Assembly: GCF_001955535.1 (NCBI RefSeq)
Contig: NZ_MPVN01000003.1
Span: forward strand, 558,001-622,000
DNA: 64,000 bases
Direction of reading: 5' to 3'
Source of the DNA: Paenibacillus sp. FSL H7-0326
GTDB taxonomy: Bacteria > Bacillota > Bacilli > Paenibacillales > Paenibacillaceae
Shown: positions 9,230-17,747 of the stretch, one piece after another
Position numbering within the stretch: position 1 is the first letter of the stretch
Layout of the letters: each line of letters starts with the position of its first letter
Notes under the pieces: model-generated
Seen by the model: the letters and a program-made list of their open reading frames with translations, nothing else
Database searches by the model: none
What the model was told of the DNA's origin: nothing
Translations under genes and position numbers: made by a program

Positions 9230-10107
9230 TCCATCCCCTCCCTAAAACGGCGTTCTGCTCGAAACAGCACATACACAACAGCCCCGATGGCAAGCGCGAG
9301 AAGCACCGCCGCAGACGTCAGCTTTGGATAATCCAGATTGTAAAATTGATTGTTCATGAAGTGCTGCAGCGTATAGATGGCATCGTGGGGATAAGCGCCG
9401 GCTACCAGATAGGCTTCACGAAACACTTTAAACGAGCTGACGATTGACATGATGATAACAAAAAAAGAAACAGGAGCCAGTCCCGGCCATACAATGGACC
9501 GGAAGTGCCGCCACGTGCCGGCTCCGTCAATCGACGCCGCTTCATGCTGCTCCGCCGGAATGTTTGCTAGGCCGGCCATAAACAGCACTAAGTTGTAGCC
9601 GGTATTTTTCCATACGAAAACAGCCATCATCACGACAAATGACCAGCGGCTGTTCATCCAATCGATTGGGTTAAGCCCGGCGTTCACTAATAAACCGTTA
9701 AACGCCCCGTTGTAATGGAATAACGCCTGCCAGACGAGCACGACCGAAGCGACTGGAACAACCAGCGGCAGCAAGAGAGCTGTCCGGAACGTTTGGCGAA
9801 GCGGCATCGCTTTGTTCAGCAGCAGCGCGAGGCTAAGAGATACGGCGAATAAGACCGGAACACTTGTGGCTGCGAACAGCAGCGAATTCATAAACGCTTT
9901 GCGGAATGATGAGCTGTCCCATAGCTGACGGTAATTGTCCAATCCAACGAAATTTCCCTGCATAGGCGAGTCAACGAAAGAGTAGTAGACAACAGCCCCA
10001 AATGGAATGAGAAAAAACAGCAGAAAGCCGGCCAGACTTGGCCCCAGAAATGCCAAAATGGCAACTGCCTCCCGAATGCGAAGCTTCGGCGCCTTAAATT
10101 TGGTCAA
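9226..10107 (-). CDS. Carbohydrate ABC transporter permease, MalF-like
   Basis: First permease of the operon, 293 residues. Seen: hydrophobic helices starting with LAFLGPSLAGFLLFFLIP and an EAA loop (EHEAASIDGAGTWRHFRSIVWP). The frame is open to an ATG at 10146, but GGAAAGGAGG sits 7 bases before a TTG at 10107 and gives a start (MTKFKAPKLR) that fits family N-termini, so I use the TTG. It heads the minus-strand operon and is divergent from the response regulator gene 144 bases away, with a candidate regulator-binding direct repeat between them. Confidence 0.9.
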   Translation of the reverse strand: MTKFKAPKLRIREAVAILAFLGPSLAGFLLFFLIPFGAVVYYSFVDSPMQGNFVGLDNYRQLWDSSSFRKAFMNSLLFAATSVPVLFAVSLSLALLLNKAMPLRQTFRTALLLPLVVPVASVVLVWQALFHYNGAFNGLLVNAGLNPIDWMNSRWSFVVMMAVFVWKNTGYNLVLFMAGLANIPAEQHEAASIDGAGTWRHFRSIVWPGLAPVSFFVIIMSIVSSFKVFREAYLVAGAYPHDAIYTLQHFMNNQFYNLDYPKLTSAAVLLALAIGAVVYVLFRAERRFREGME

Positions 10108-10156
10108 GATGCTTCCTCCTTTCCTGATTTTGACGTCCCTAATCATAACCCGGCTT

Positions 10157-10180
10157 TGTTACAGCTGTGTGACAGCTCTG
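10157..10180. promoter_or_regulatory. Candidate OmpR-type direct-repeat operator
   Basis: TTACAGCT (10159-10166) and TGACAGCT (10170-10177) form a direct repeat with 11-bp spacing, one helical turn, as is typical for PhoB/OmpR-family regulators. It lies in the spacer between the importer operon and the response regulator. A -10-like TACAAT at 10208-10213 with a poor -35 lies downstream toward the regulator. The binding assignment is inference. Confidence 0.5.
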
Positions 10181-10251
10181 GATGTGGCAAATGAGAAGTT
10201 ATCCCGTTACAATGGAGCTACGTCTATTTTGATGCGGGAAGGAAGATTCAA

Positions 10252-10944
10252 TTGAACAAGACTGTGCTGATCGTTGAAGACGAGAAGAAGCTGCGGGAAT
10301 TGATAGCCGATTACCTGGAAGCCGAAGGTATCGCATGGCGCGAAGCCGCTGACGGTGACGAGGCGGTGGCGGTGTTCCGCGAAGCCTTGCCGGATCTGGT
10401 TATTCTCGATATTTTGATGCCGGGTCTCGACGGGTACGATGTGTGTGAGGAAATCCGCAAGGTGTCGGACGCACCGGTATTATTTTTGACGGCCAAAAGC
10501 GAAGAGGAAGACAAGCTGCTCGGGTATGATCTTGGTGCCGACGATTATATGACCAAGCCCTTCAGCCCGAAAGAGCTGGTAGCAAAAGTGAAAGCATTGC
10601 TCAGGCGCGCCGACAAGGCGATGGCTGAACAGGCGACAACGGAAGGGGAGCCGTTAAGCTTGGACAGCATCCAGATCGACGTATCCGGCAGGGAGGTGCT
10701 GCTGGACGGACAGCTGCTGGCGTTGTCGCCAAAGGAATTTGATCTGCTGCATTATTTTGTCAGCCATAAAAATATCGTGCTCAGCCGGAATCAGTTGGTA
10801 GAGCAAGTGTGGGGTTATGATTACGAAGGCGACGAGCGAACGGTGGACACCCATGTCAGGCGGCTCCGTCAGAAGCTGGGCTCGCGGGCGGATTGGATAA
10901 CCACGCTGCGCGGCAATGGCTACCGGTTTAAGGTGACGCCATGA
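10252..10944 (+). CDS. OmpR/PhoB-family response regulator
   Basis: DNA-binding response regulator, 230 residues. Seen: receiver domain 1-118 with acidic pocket E9/D10, phospho-acceptor D53, T80 and K102; winged-helix output domain about 135-228 (SPKEFDLLHYF ... ERTVDTHVRRLRQKLG). The start is a TTG at 10252 after a GGGAAGGA ribosome site. Its stop overlaps the kinase start (ATGA). It is divergent from the MalF-HlyD-SBP operon, which I infer as its target together with its own operon. Confidence 0.94.
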   Translation: MNKTVLIVEDEKKLRELIADYLEAEGIAWREAADGDEAVAVFREALPDLVILDILMPGLDGYDVCEEIRKVSDAPVLFLTAKSEEEDKLLGYDLGADDYMTKPFSPKELVAKVKALLRRADKAMAEQATTEGEPLSLDSIQIDVSGREVLLDGQLLALSPKEFDLLHYFVSHKNIVLSRNQLVEQVWGYDYEGDERTVDTHVRRLRQKLGSRADWITTLRGNGYRFKVTP

Positions 10945-12554
10945 TTCGTTTTCGCCACTCGATTGCATTCCGCCTTTTTGTAATCACATTTGTTGTGATG
11001 ATGGTCTTTGTTGGATTGCTGCTGGTATTGCTGGGGAACGGGTTTTCCCGTTTTTATGAGCGGCGTCAAGTCAGTGATGTTACGGAAGCTATGAAGGGGA
11101 TTGGCCAGCAGTATGGTTTGGATTGGAAGCAAAATATCGAACCAGGCTTGCCAGCTTATATTTCGCAATTTGAAAGCAGCTACTTCGCCAAAGTTGCAGT
11201 ATTGACGATTGAAGACGGCATTGCCAACCAATTGCTAACAGGCGGCGGTACGGAAAATTCGCAATTAGTATTGCAGCTGCAGGCCCCCAGCAATTCTGAT
11301 TTTATTGTGACGCCAAAACCTTCCGTGGAATCAGAGGTGTCAGGCTTAATGGCTGCACTGCAGGAATGGTTAGGTGATGAAAACTCGTTCCAGCAGGTGA
11401 TGGAGCAAGGCCAAACGCTCACTTACAAGTCAGAAGCAGCTTCCTCTGCTGCCGGCACCGCCGTGAGTCCGTTAATTGCCATAACGGCTGCTTCAACCGA
11501 TGGCAGCCAAAGCGGTACCATTCTGCTGGCGGTTTCCTCTTTGCAGCCCATCACCCATGCGGCCAGTGTGTTCAGAGGCTTGTCACTGTATGTTTTTGGC
11601 GCCGCTCTTGTATTTGTGCTGCTGCTGGCGTTTGGATACGCTCAAATGATTGCTAATCCTTTGATTCGGCTGAATGCATTTGCCGGCCGCCTTGCCAATT
11701 TGGAGTTCGATAAACGCATCGGCTGGAAACGCAAGGACGAAATCGGAGAGCTGGCGCGTACGTTTGACTTTCTGACGGATAATTTGCAGCAAACGCTGGA
11801 GCAGCTGCAAACGGCAAATGAGAAGCTGCGGCAAGATATTGAACGGGAGAAACAGCTGGAGCGGATGAGACGCCAATTTGTAGCGGGAGTATCACATGAG
11901 CTGAAAACACCGTTGAGCCTAATTGGAGGTTATGCAGAAGGGCTGAAAGACAACATTGGCAAGGGAGCCAAACGCGAGAAGTATGCCGAAGTCATACTCG
12001 AGGAGACCGGAAGGATGGCGGCGATTGTAGCCGATATGCTGAATTTATCCCATTTAGAATCGGGACAATATGCGTTAAAATGGGAAACGTTTGATGTGGC
12101 GGAGCTGCTGAATGCGGCGGCGGATCGGGCGGACGGGTTACATGCGGGAAAAGCGGGCTTGCACGTCAAAGTAAATGTGACGCCAGCGCCTAATGGCGAG
12201 ACGGCCGCTGTTGCGGACCGCTTCCGGATTGATCAGGTGCTGACCAATCTTGTTTCAAATGCGGTGCGGCATACGCCGGACGGCGGGATAATTGAATTAT
12301 CGGCGTCTGCAGGAGAAAAGGAGTGGACGGTCACCGTCTATAATGAAGGTGATTCGATCCCGGAGGAGGAGCTTACGCGCATTTGGGGTGAATTTTACCG
12401 CATCGACAAAGCGCGGAGCAGGGAAAGCGGCGGCACAGGCATCGGTCTGGCGATAGTGCGCGAGATTATGGAGCTGCACGGCAGCCGCTGCGAAGTCCGC
12501 AACGAGCGGGGCGGCGTTGCGTTTCGGTTTAAGCTGCGCCTCGCGGGCTCGTAG
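10941..12554 (+). CDS. HAMP-domain sensor histidine kinase
   Basis: Membrane sensor kinase, 537 residues. Seen: membrane helix about 8-30, extracytoplasmic sensor region about 31-205, second helix about 212-235, HAMP linker 236-290, HisKA domain with H319 in VSHELKTPLS, and an HATPase domain with N box (LVSNAVRHT), G1-like region and GGTGIGLAI. Known: phosphorylates its cognate regulator. The 4-base overlap with the regulator gene makes it the partner. The extracytoplasmic sensor could read a ligand held by the neighbouring lipoprotein or HlyD-like protein; that is inference. Confidence 0.93.
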   Translation: MIRFRHSIAFRLFVITFVVMMVFVGLLLVLLGNGFSRFYERRQVSDVTEAMKGIGQQYGLDWKQNIEPGLPAYISQFESSYFAKVAVLTIEDGIANQLLTGGGTENSQLVLQLQAPSNSDFIVTPKPSVESEVSGLMAALQEWLGDENSFQQVMEQGQTLTYKSEAASSAAGTAVSPLIAITAASTDGSQSGTILLAVSSLQPITHAASVFRGLSLYVFGAALVFVLLLAFGYAQMIANPLIRLNAFAGRLANLEFDKRIGWKRKDEIGELARTFDFLTDNLQQTLEQLQTANEKLRQDIEREKQLERMRRQFVAGVSHELKTPLSLIGGYAEGLKDNIGKGAKREKYAEVILEETGRMAAIVADMLNLSHLESGQYALKWETFDVAELLNAAADRADGLHAGKAGLHVKVNVTPAPNGETAAVADRFRIDQVLTNLVSNAVRHTPDGGIIELSASAGEKEWTVTVYNEGDSIPEEELTRIWGEFYRIDKARSRESGGTGIGLAIVREIMELHGSRCEVRNERGGVAFRFKLRLAGS

Positions 12555-12612
12555 CGGGTCAGCAGGTTAGCAGCTCTAAATTAATATATCCTTACCACCA
12601 TATTAGGCCACC

Positions 12613-12662
12613 AAAAAAAACAAATCAGCGCTGCCGAATTAATGCAGCGCTGATTTGTTTTA
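12613..12662. terminator. Rho-independent terminator
   Basis: Long perfect stem AAACAAATCAGCGCTGC / GCAGCGCTGATTTGTTT around a 9-base loop, flanked by A-run and T-run. It ends the two-component operon. Confidence 0.93.
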
Positions 12663-12776
12663 TACGAGCACTTGCTATCGTATTTGCTGACGGAAGAATC
12701 TACTCTACATTGTACTTGTCCACACATAAAATATGGGATATAAAGATGGGATAGTATATTAGTAGGAGGGATTACA

Positions 12777-14111
12777 ATGAAAAACAAAAAGCTGCGCATC
12801 TATACCGAACGTCATATGTTGCGAAACCCTGCACTTACTGTATTGATGAAGATAAGCGTTGATGGACATTTTGATGAGCCGCGTTTTGAAAAGGCATTGC
12901 AAAAATTAAAACATGTTCATCCGTTACTTTATTCGTCCGTTGTCATAGATAATGACGGAGAGGCTTATTATCGTGAAAATGCCGTCCAACGACTTGAATT
13001 GCATTGTGCAATGCGTGAGCGTAAAGATCAATGGCTGGAGGTTGCCGAAACCGAAAACAAGCATCCCTTTCATTGTGAAAAAGGGCCACTTGTTCGTTTT
13101 TTTGTGTTTTACAGTGAAACGGACTTCGATATTCTGGCCATTGTACAACATTTGATTGGTGACGGTGACGCTATTGCCCGTTTGTTGCGGGACGTGGTAA
13201 CTGCTTATGCGGGTATTGATTTGTCACATCAAGATCAAATACTCATTTCAAGTCAAAATGATTTTCCGCATACCGCAACACCAACTTTTCTTGTAAAAGC
13301 ATTTACCCGAACAATGAATAAAATGTGGGATAAAGGTGAGAGGCGACGTTTTGGAGAACATGAATTTCAAGAAATGTTTTTTAACTATCATCAAATAGCG
13401 GATATTGGATTATCTTATTCAACGATAAACTCAAGTGAGATGAATGACTTATACATAGCATGCAAAGCACATGGCGTAACCGTAAATGAAGCAATTGTAA
13501 CAGCATTAATTGGGGCTATGCAAGAAATTTGCCTACACAGGAGCAATAAAAAAACGGTTGTAGGAGTTCCAATAAATATGAGAAGACAACTTTCATTACC
13601 CACGGATGATTGCTTGGGCAACTTTGCTTCAGCTGTTACCATTAAAGAGCTCTACGATACAAAAAAAGATTTTTGGCAAAATGCCGTCCAGGTGCGAAGC
13701 AAGTTGAAATCAAAGTTGGAATCTGCTAAAGCCCCGTGGGTGCCCTTGAATCTTTTTGCACTCTTGAATCCTTTGCTTACTGACGCTATGTATTTTGCCG
13801 CTTATGGCAACTGTGATGATATGGCGGCAAAGAAAGCGGCGGCTATGCTTTCGATTGATAATCCTTCTTCTACGGCAGTATCTAATCTTGGACGGTTAAA
13901 TTTTGATTGCCAGATAGGTTCATACCACATTCGTGATATGGTATTCTTTGCACCCAAAGCCCCCGGCAGTTATGTTGTGCTTGGAGTGGCCACATTAGCA
14001 GATAAAATGCAGATTGGATTTAGCTATGATCGAAAAAAAATATCATCTGATACTATGGAGGATGTAAGTTCAACGATGCTTGAGTTGCTAATCTCGAGAT
14101 CACAGAGGTAA
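12777..14111 (+). CDS. Stand-alone condensation-domain/acyltransferase-fold protein
   Basis: 444 residues, resembling the chloramphenicol-acetyltransferase/NRPS condensation fold (PapA, alcohol acetyltransferase or wax-ester-synthase type). Seen: QHLIGDG at 124-130, which fits the HHxxxDG catalytic motif with the first His replaced by Gln but the catalytic second His (H125) and DG kept; a later VGVPINMRRQL stretch matching the family's second half. Known: such enzymes transfer acyl groups to alcohols or amines. No carrier protein or synthetase is adjacent. Start ATG has GTAGGAGGG upstream. Base composition is more AT-rich than the preceding operon. Substrate unknown. Confidence 0.72.
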   Translation: MKNKKLRIYTERHMLRNPALTVLMKISVDGHFDEPRFEKALQKLKHVHPLLYSSVVIDNDGEAYYRENAVQRLELHCAMRERKDQWLEVAETENKHPFHCEKGPLVRFFVFYSETDFDILAIVQHLIGDGDAIARLLRDVVTAYAGIDLSHQDQILISSQNDFPHTATPTFLVKAFTRTMNKMWDKGERRRFGEHEFQEMFFNYHQIADIGLSYSTINSSEMNDLYIACKAHGVTVNEAIVTALIGAMQEICLHRSNKKTVVGVPINMRRQLSLPTDDCLGNFASAVTIKELYDTKKDFWQNAVQVRSKLKSKLESAKAPWVPLNLFALLNPLLTDAMYFAAYGNCDDMAAKKAAAMLSIDNPSSTAVSNLGRLNFDCQIGSYHIRDMVFFAPKAPGSYVVLGVATLADKMQIGFSYDRKKISSDTMEDVSSTMLELLISRSQR

Positions 14112-14257
14112 TGAGGCGCGTCAAAGTTGTGAGAGAGCGGCTGCCAATTGTAATGTTAAGCTGGTGGAATCGCTCGTGATTCGTGACTTTACATAGGAAA
14201 TCAATTATGCTAAGTTAATCAATGTTAGTCTCAATCAATAAGAAAGAGGTGAAAGCA

Positions 14258-14353
14258 ATGTTAACCGTTTTTGGAATTATGTTTGGTGGTAAAAAAGCAA
14301 ACGTGGATATAAAAACAGTTATCGGAGCTTATCCTCAACGACAAATTCAATGA
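14258..14353 (+). CDS. Leader peptide of the ABC-F gene (31 residues)
   Basis: Short frame with a strong ribosome site (AGAGGTGAAAG, 5-8 bases before ATG), ending 43 bases before an intrinsic terminator. Its codons 21-23 carry TTATCGG (14319-14325), which is complementary to the terminator's left arm CCGATAA (14400-14406). That is the layout of ribosome-mediated attenuation, known for antibiotic-resistance ABC-F genes: a ribosome stalled early frees TTATCGG to block the terminator. Peptide function is inferred from position, not from homology. Confidence 0.6.
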   Translation: MLTVFGIMFGGKKANVDIKTVIGAYPQRQIQ

Positions 14354-14395
14354 CATCATGTCTTGTATAGTTGTGAGTGATTTGTATTTAAGCGT

Positions 14396-14424
14396 AACAC
14401 CGATAATTATATCGGTGTTTTTTT
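14396..14424 (+). terminator. Intrinsic terminator acting as attenuator
   Basis: Stem AACACCGAT / ATCGGTGTT (14396-14404, 14411-14419) with a six-base loop and seven T. It lies inside the leader of the ABC-F gene, 200 bases before its start, with an alternative pairing partner upstream in the leader peptide frame. Confidence 0.85.
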
Positions 14425-14479
14425 ATGTTTTTATAATACAAGAAACCAATTGGAAATCCTATTGAAAAGGAGAGATAAC

Positions 14480-14560
14480 ATGGCTATAGAATTGGATGTT
14501 ACGCATGTAATGCTCCGTATAAGTCGATATACTCCATCAAACTTATACGGAGTAAAGTAA
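14480..14560 (+). CDS. Second small leader ORF (26 residues) with embedded hairpin
   Basis: ATG at 14480 follows AAAGGAGAGATAAC. The frame contains both arms of a perfect 12-bp inverted repeat (CTCCGTATAAGT 14513-14524, ACTTATACGGAG 14541-14552). An alternative pairing of AAGTCGATATA (14521-14531) with TATACCGACTT (14571-14581), 10 of 11 bases, would exclude the first hairpin. This looks like a second control stage for the ABC-F gene. No homology for the peptide itself is claimed. Confidence 0.45.
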   Translation: MAIELDVTHVMLRISRYTPSNLYGVK

Positions 14561-14623
14561 TACGGATGGATATACCGACTTTGTAATCATAAGAAAGGAT
14601 GATATACAAAGGAGGATTTAAAT

Positions 14624-16102
14624 ATGTCAATAATCCAAGTTCAAAATTTGTCTTTCTCATATCCGAGCAGTTTCGATAACATCTTTGAAGATGTAAGCTT
14701 TCAGATCGATACAGATTGGAAGCTAGGCTTCATAGGCAGGAACGGACGAGGGAAAACAACTTTTTTCAATTTATTATTAGGGAAGTACGAATACATCGGA
14801 AAAATAAGTTCTTCGGTGGAATTTAATTATTTCCCCTATCCAGTCAAAGATAAAAGTAAATATACCTATGAAATTCTTGAAGAAATCTGCCCTCAAGCGG
14901 AAGACTGGGAATTTCTTAGAGAGATCGCTTATTTAGATGTTGATTCAGAAGCGATGTACCGCCCGTTTGAGACCTTATCGAACGGTGAGCAAACCAAGGT
15001 TTTACTTGCCGCTCTTTTTTTGAATGAAGGACAATTCTTGTTAATTGATGAGCCCACAAACCATTTAGATACGGAAGCTCGTAAGATGGTCTCTGATTAT
15101 TTAAGGAGAAAAAAAGGATTTATTTTAATCTCGCATGACCGTCAGTTTTTAGATGGCTGCGTTGATCATATTTTGTCTATAAATAGAGCAAATATAGAAG
15201 TCCAAAGTGGGAATTATTCGTCTTGGAAACTGAATTTTGATCGCCAACAAGATCATGAAGAAGCAACAAATGAACGCTTGCAAAAGGATATCGGAAGGTT
15301 AAAACAATCTTCAAAACGTTCAGCAGGCTGGTCTAATCAAGTCGAAGCTTCAAAAAACGGAACAACGAATTCAGGATCTAAATTAGACAAAGGATTCGTT
15401 GGACATAAAGCTGCAAAAATGATGAAGCGCTCAAAAAATCTTGAAGCTCGGCAGCAAAAGGCGATTGAAGAAAAGTCGAAGCTCTTAAAAAACGTTGAAA
15501 AGACGGAATCCTTACAGTTAGAACCTTTGGAATACAAATCAAAGGAGCTTGTTCAATTAACTGATGTGTCTGTCATGTATGACGGCCAAATGGTGAATTC
15601 ACCCATAAGTTTTAATGTCGAACCAGGAGATCGAATTGTATTGGACGGGAAGAACGGCAGTGGGAAAAGTAGTATTTTAAAATTAATTCTAGGCCATTCA
15701 ATTCAGCATACAGGCACGGTGAATATAGGTTCCAGCCTCATCATTTCTTATGTTCAACAAGATACCTCGCATTTAAAGGGGATGTTATCGGATTTTATTG
15801 AGGAACATCAGATTGATGAAACGTTATTTAAATCCATTTTAAGAAAAATGGATTTTGACCGAATCCAGTTTGAAAAAGATATTTCCTTTTATTCAGGTGG
15901 ACAGAAGAAAAAGCTGCTTATCGCGAAGAGTTTATGTGAAAAAGCTCATCTATATATTTGGGATGAACCATTAAATTTTATTGATATTTACTCACGCATG
16001 CAGATTGAAGAGCTTATCCAAACCTTTAAACCGACGATGGTTTTTGTGGAACATGACCATACCTTCCAAAAGAGAATTGCTACAAGAACAATAAAAATGT
16101 AA
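14624..16102 (+). CDS. Lsa-type ABC-F ribosomal protection protein
   Basis: Cytosolic ABC-F ATPase, 492 residues. Seen: two nucleotide-binding domains with Walker A GRNGRGKT and GKNGSGKS, signatures LSNGEQ and YSGGQKK, Walker B LLIDEPTNHLD and LYIWDEPLNFID, no membrane segments, and a linker between them (about 205-300) rich in Lys/Glu. The linker motif SAGWSNQVEASKNG and overall layout recall Lsa(A). Known: Lsa-type proteins dislodge lincosamides, pleuromutilins and streptogramin A from the ribosome. Start ATG has AAAGGAGG. A 500-base leader with two small frames and an attenuator precedes it, suggesting drug-inducible expression. The AT-rich composition and adjacent IS3 remnant hint at acquisition. 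Confidence 0.9.
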   Translation: MSIIQVQNLSFSYPSSFDNIFEDVSFQIDTDWKLGFIGRNGRGKTTFFNLLLGKYEYIGKISSSVEFNYFPYPVKDKSKYTYEILEEICPQAEDWEFLREIAYLDVDSEAMYRPFETLSNGEQTKVLLAALFLNEGQFLLIDEPTNHLDTEARKMVSDYLRRKKGFILISHDRQFLDGCVDHILSINRANIEVQSGNYSSWKLNFDRQQDHEEATNERLQKDIGRLKQSSKRSAGWSNQVEASKNGTTNSGSKLDKGFVGHKAAKMMKRSKNLEARQQKAIEEKSKLLKNVEKTESLQLEPLEYKSKELVQLTDVSVMYDGQMVNSPISFNVEPGDRIVLDGKNGSGKSSILKLILGHSIQHTGTVNIGSSLIISYVQQDTSHLKGMLSDFIEEHQIDETLFKSILRKMDFDRIQFEKDISFYSGGQKKKLLIAKSLCEKAHLYIWDEPLNFIDIYSRMQIEELIQTFKPTMVFVEHDHTFQKRIATRTIKM

Positions 16103-16139
16103 CAAAAAAGGGCCGTGGGCGGCATGATGTAATAAGTCA

Positions 16140-16319
16140 TCAAAAAACCTGAAATAATAGTAAACAAAAGACTCCCCTAGAGGGAGTCTGGTCAAGACCC
16201 CTTCTAACAAGCTGATTCCTGTACTCAACAGGGGTCAGCTTATTTAGTTTACTTTGCGCTCGTTCTTCATTATAAAAACGGATAAACTCTTCAATTCTTC
16301 TTTGTGCTTCCTCGATTGT
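16140..16319 (-). pseudogene. IS3-family transposase fragment (OrfB C-terminus)
   Basis: Minus-strand frame encodes VTIEEAQRRIEEFIRFYNEE and LNKLTPVEYRNQL, the conserved C-terminal end of IS3/IS150-type integrase-like transposases. The rest of the transposase and the other insertion sequence end are absent; sequence above about 16320 no longer matches. A terminator-like hairpin (AGACTCCC/GGGAGTCT, 16169-16189) lies beyond the coding end. It is a remnant between the ABC-F gene and the alcohol dehydrogenase gene. Confidence 0.8.
16161..16189 (-). terminator. Terminator-like hairpin at the IS3 remnant end
   Basis: AGACTCCC/GGGAGTCT stem (16169-16189) followed on the minus strand by TTTGTTT. It may serve the ABC-F gene on the plus strand or be the original IS end. 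Confidence 0.6.
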
Positions 16320-16465
16320 GACATGCTGATTTGGGCGCCAACCTGTGGCAGCATGTCGTGGTATGCATGAGACGTCACGTGAATACATTATCGCTGTTTG
16401 GATAACTTAGTTTCATGAACTCATTTAAGGTATTTGATTGAGTTATCAATTTCTAGGAGGTAACC

Positions 16466-17554
16466 ATGAAAATTCAAGCAGCTGTTACTCACGGTAAGGG
16501 AGAAGAATTCAAAATTGAAGAAGTAGAATTAGCAGCTCCAAAAGCAAATGAAGTGTTAGTGAAAATCGTTGCTACAGGTGTTTGTCATACAGACGCAGTT
16601 GCACGTGATGCAGCAATCACACCGCTGCCGGCTGTACTTGGACATGAGGGTGCAGGTATTGTAGAGGCGGTTGGTGAAGGAGTTACACGTTTAGCAAAAG
16701 GTGATCATATTGTATTATCATTCGCACATTGTGGCCATTGTGATAACTGTTTAACAGGTCACCCAACAGTTTGCGAAACGTTTAATGACTTAAACTTTGG
16801 TGGCATGCATGACGATCACACACATCGTTTATCAAAAGATGGTCAACAACTCTCAACATTCTTCGGTCAATCTTCATTCGGTACATTTGCCGTTGCTCAT
16901 GAGCGCAATGTTGTCAAAGTAGATAAAGATGTGGATCTAGCATTACTTGGTCCTTTAGGCTGTGGGATTCAAACAGGTGCAGGTACTGTTTTAAATAAAA
17001 TTAAGCCTGAATTCGGCTCCACAATTGCCATATATGGTGCAGGTGCAGTAGGTCTAAGTGCTATTATGGCCGCAAAAATTGTAGGATGCAAAACGATTAT
17101 TGTCGTTGATGTACACGATTCACGCTTAGAGCTAGCGAAAGAGCTTGGTGCAACTCATTCATACAACGGAACAAAAGTGGATGTTGTGGAAAAAATTAAA
17201 AAATGTACAAACGGTGGTACAAATTACGCTGTCGATACAACAGGCGTTCCACCCGTTGTCCGTCAATGTTTACAAGCATTACGTCCACTAGGCGTTGCTG
17301 CGATTGTTGGATTTACACCAGAAATGAACATTGATGTGCATAATGATCTAATGGCCGAAGGAAAAACAATGATGGGTGTAATCGAAGGCGATTCAGTGCC
17401 CAATGTTTTTATTCCACAATTAATTGATTACTACAGAGCAGGTCAATTTCCATTTGATAAATTAGTAAAATTCTATGACTTCGCAGAAATAAACGAGGCA
17501 TTTGAAGATTCTAAAAAAGGTTTGGCCATTAAACCCATAGTAAAAATAAGCTAG
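16466..17554 (+). CDS. Zinc-dependent NAD alcohol dehydrogenase (aryl-alcohol type)
   Basis: Medium-chain dehydrogenase, 362 residues, oxidising alcohols to aldehydes. Seen: catalytic zinc ligands C40, H60/E61 (GHEGAG) and C166; structural zinc cysteines C89, C92, C95, C103; Rossmann motif GAGAVG at 191-196 with D215 at the end of the second strand, pointing to NAD. The pattern resembles benzyl-alcohol (XylB-like) dehydrogenases. Start ATG has CTAGGAGG. Codons are AT-rich and unlike the GC-richer neighbours. A terminator-bearing repeat follows immediately. Exact substrate unknown. Confidence 0.9.
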   Translation: MKIQAAVTHGKGEEFKIEEVELAAPKANEVLVKIVATGVCHTDAVARDAAITPLPAVLGHEGAGIVEAVGEGVTRLAKGDHIVLSFAHCGHCDNCLTGHPTVCETFNDLNFGGMHDDHTHRLSKDGQQLSTFFGQSSFGTFAVAHERNVVKVDKDVDLALLGPLGCGIQTGAGTVLNKIKPEFGSTIAIYGAGAVGLSAIMAAKIVGCKTIIVVDVHDSRLELAKELGATHSYNGTKVDVVEKIKKCTNGGTNYAVDTTGVPPVVRQCLQALRPLGVAAIVGFTPEMNIDVHNDLMAEGKTMMGVIEGDSVPNVFIPQLIDYYRAGQFPFDKLVKFYDFAEINEAFEDSKKGLAIKPIVKIS

Positions 17555-17574
17555 AGCATAACCGATATGGAGCA

Positions 17575-17631
17575 TCGAAGTCGCTATTTTAGCGGCTTTT
17601 TTTGTTTTATCGGCACAAGTTCTTGTCCCAG
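17575..17631 (+). repeat. Dispersed terminator-bearing repeat, copy A
   Basis: Shares AAGTCGCTATTTTAGCGGC followed by seven T and then ATCGGCACAAGTTC with copies at 62173 and 63650, and a diverged form at 39031. The GTCGCTA/TAGCGGC hairpin plus T run can terminate the dehydrogenase transcript. It ends in GTTCTTGTCCC, the complement of the GGGACAAGAAC-like motif that opens copy C. Confidence 0.7.
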
Positions 17632-17639
17632 CATAAAAG

Positions 17640-17668
17640 TTGACAGGAGTTGTATGATTAAATATACT
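17640..17668 (+). promoter_or_regulatory. Consensus sigma-A promoter of the flavin cassette
   Basis: TTGACA (17640-17645), 17-base spacer, TATACT (17663-17668), about 80 bases before the LLM monooxygenase start. The AT-rich dyad TTAAATATACTTAA overlapping the -10 could be an operator. Confidence 0.75.
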
Positions 17669-17747
17669 TAATATAGTAACTAACAAAAATATATTAACAA
17701 AGATTTATTAATAGAACCATAGATCTCACAAGAGCGGAGAAAAGAGG

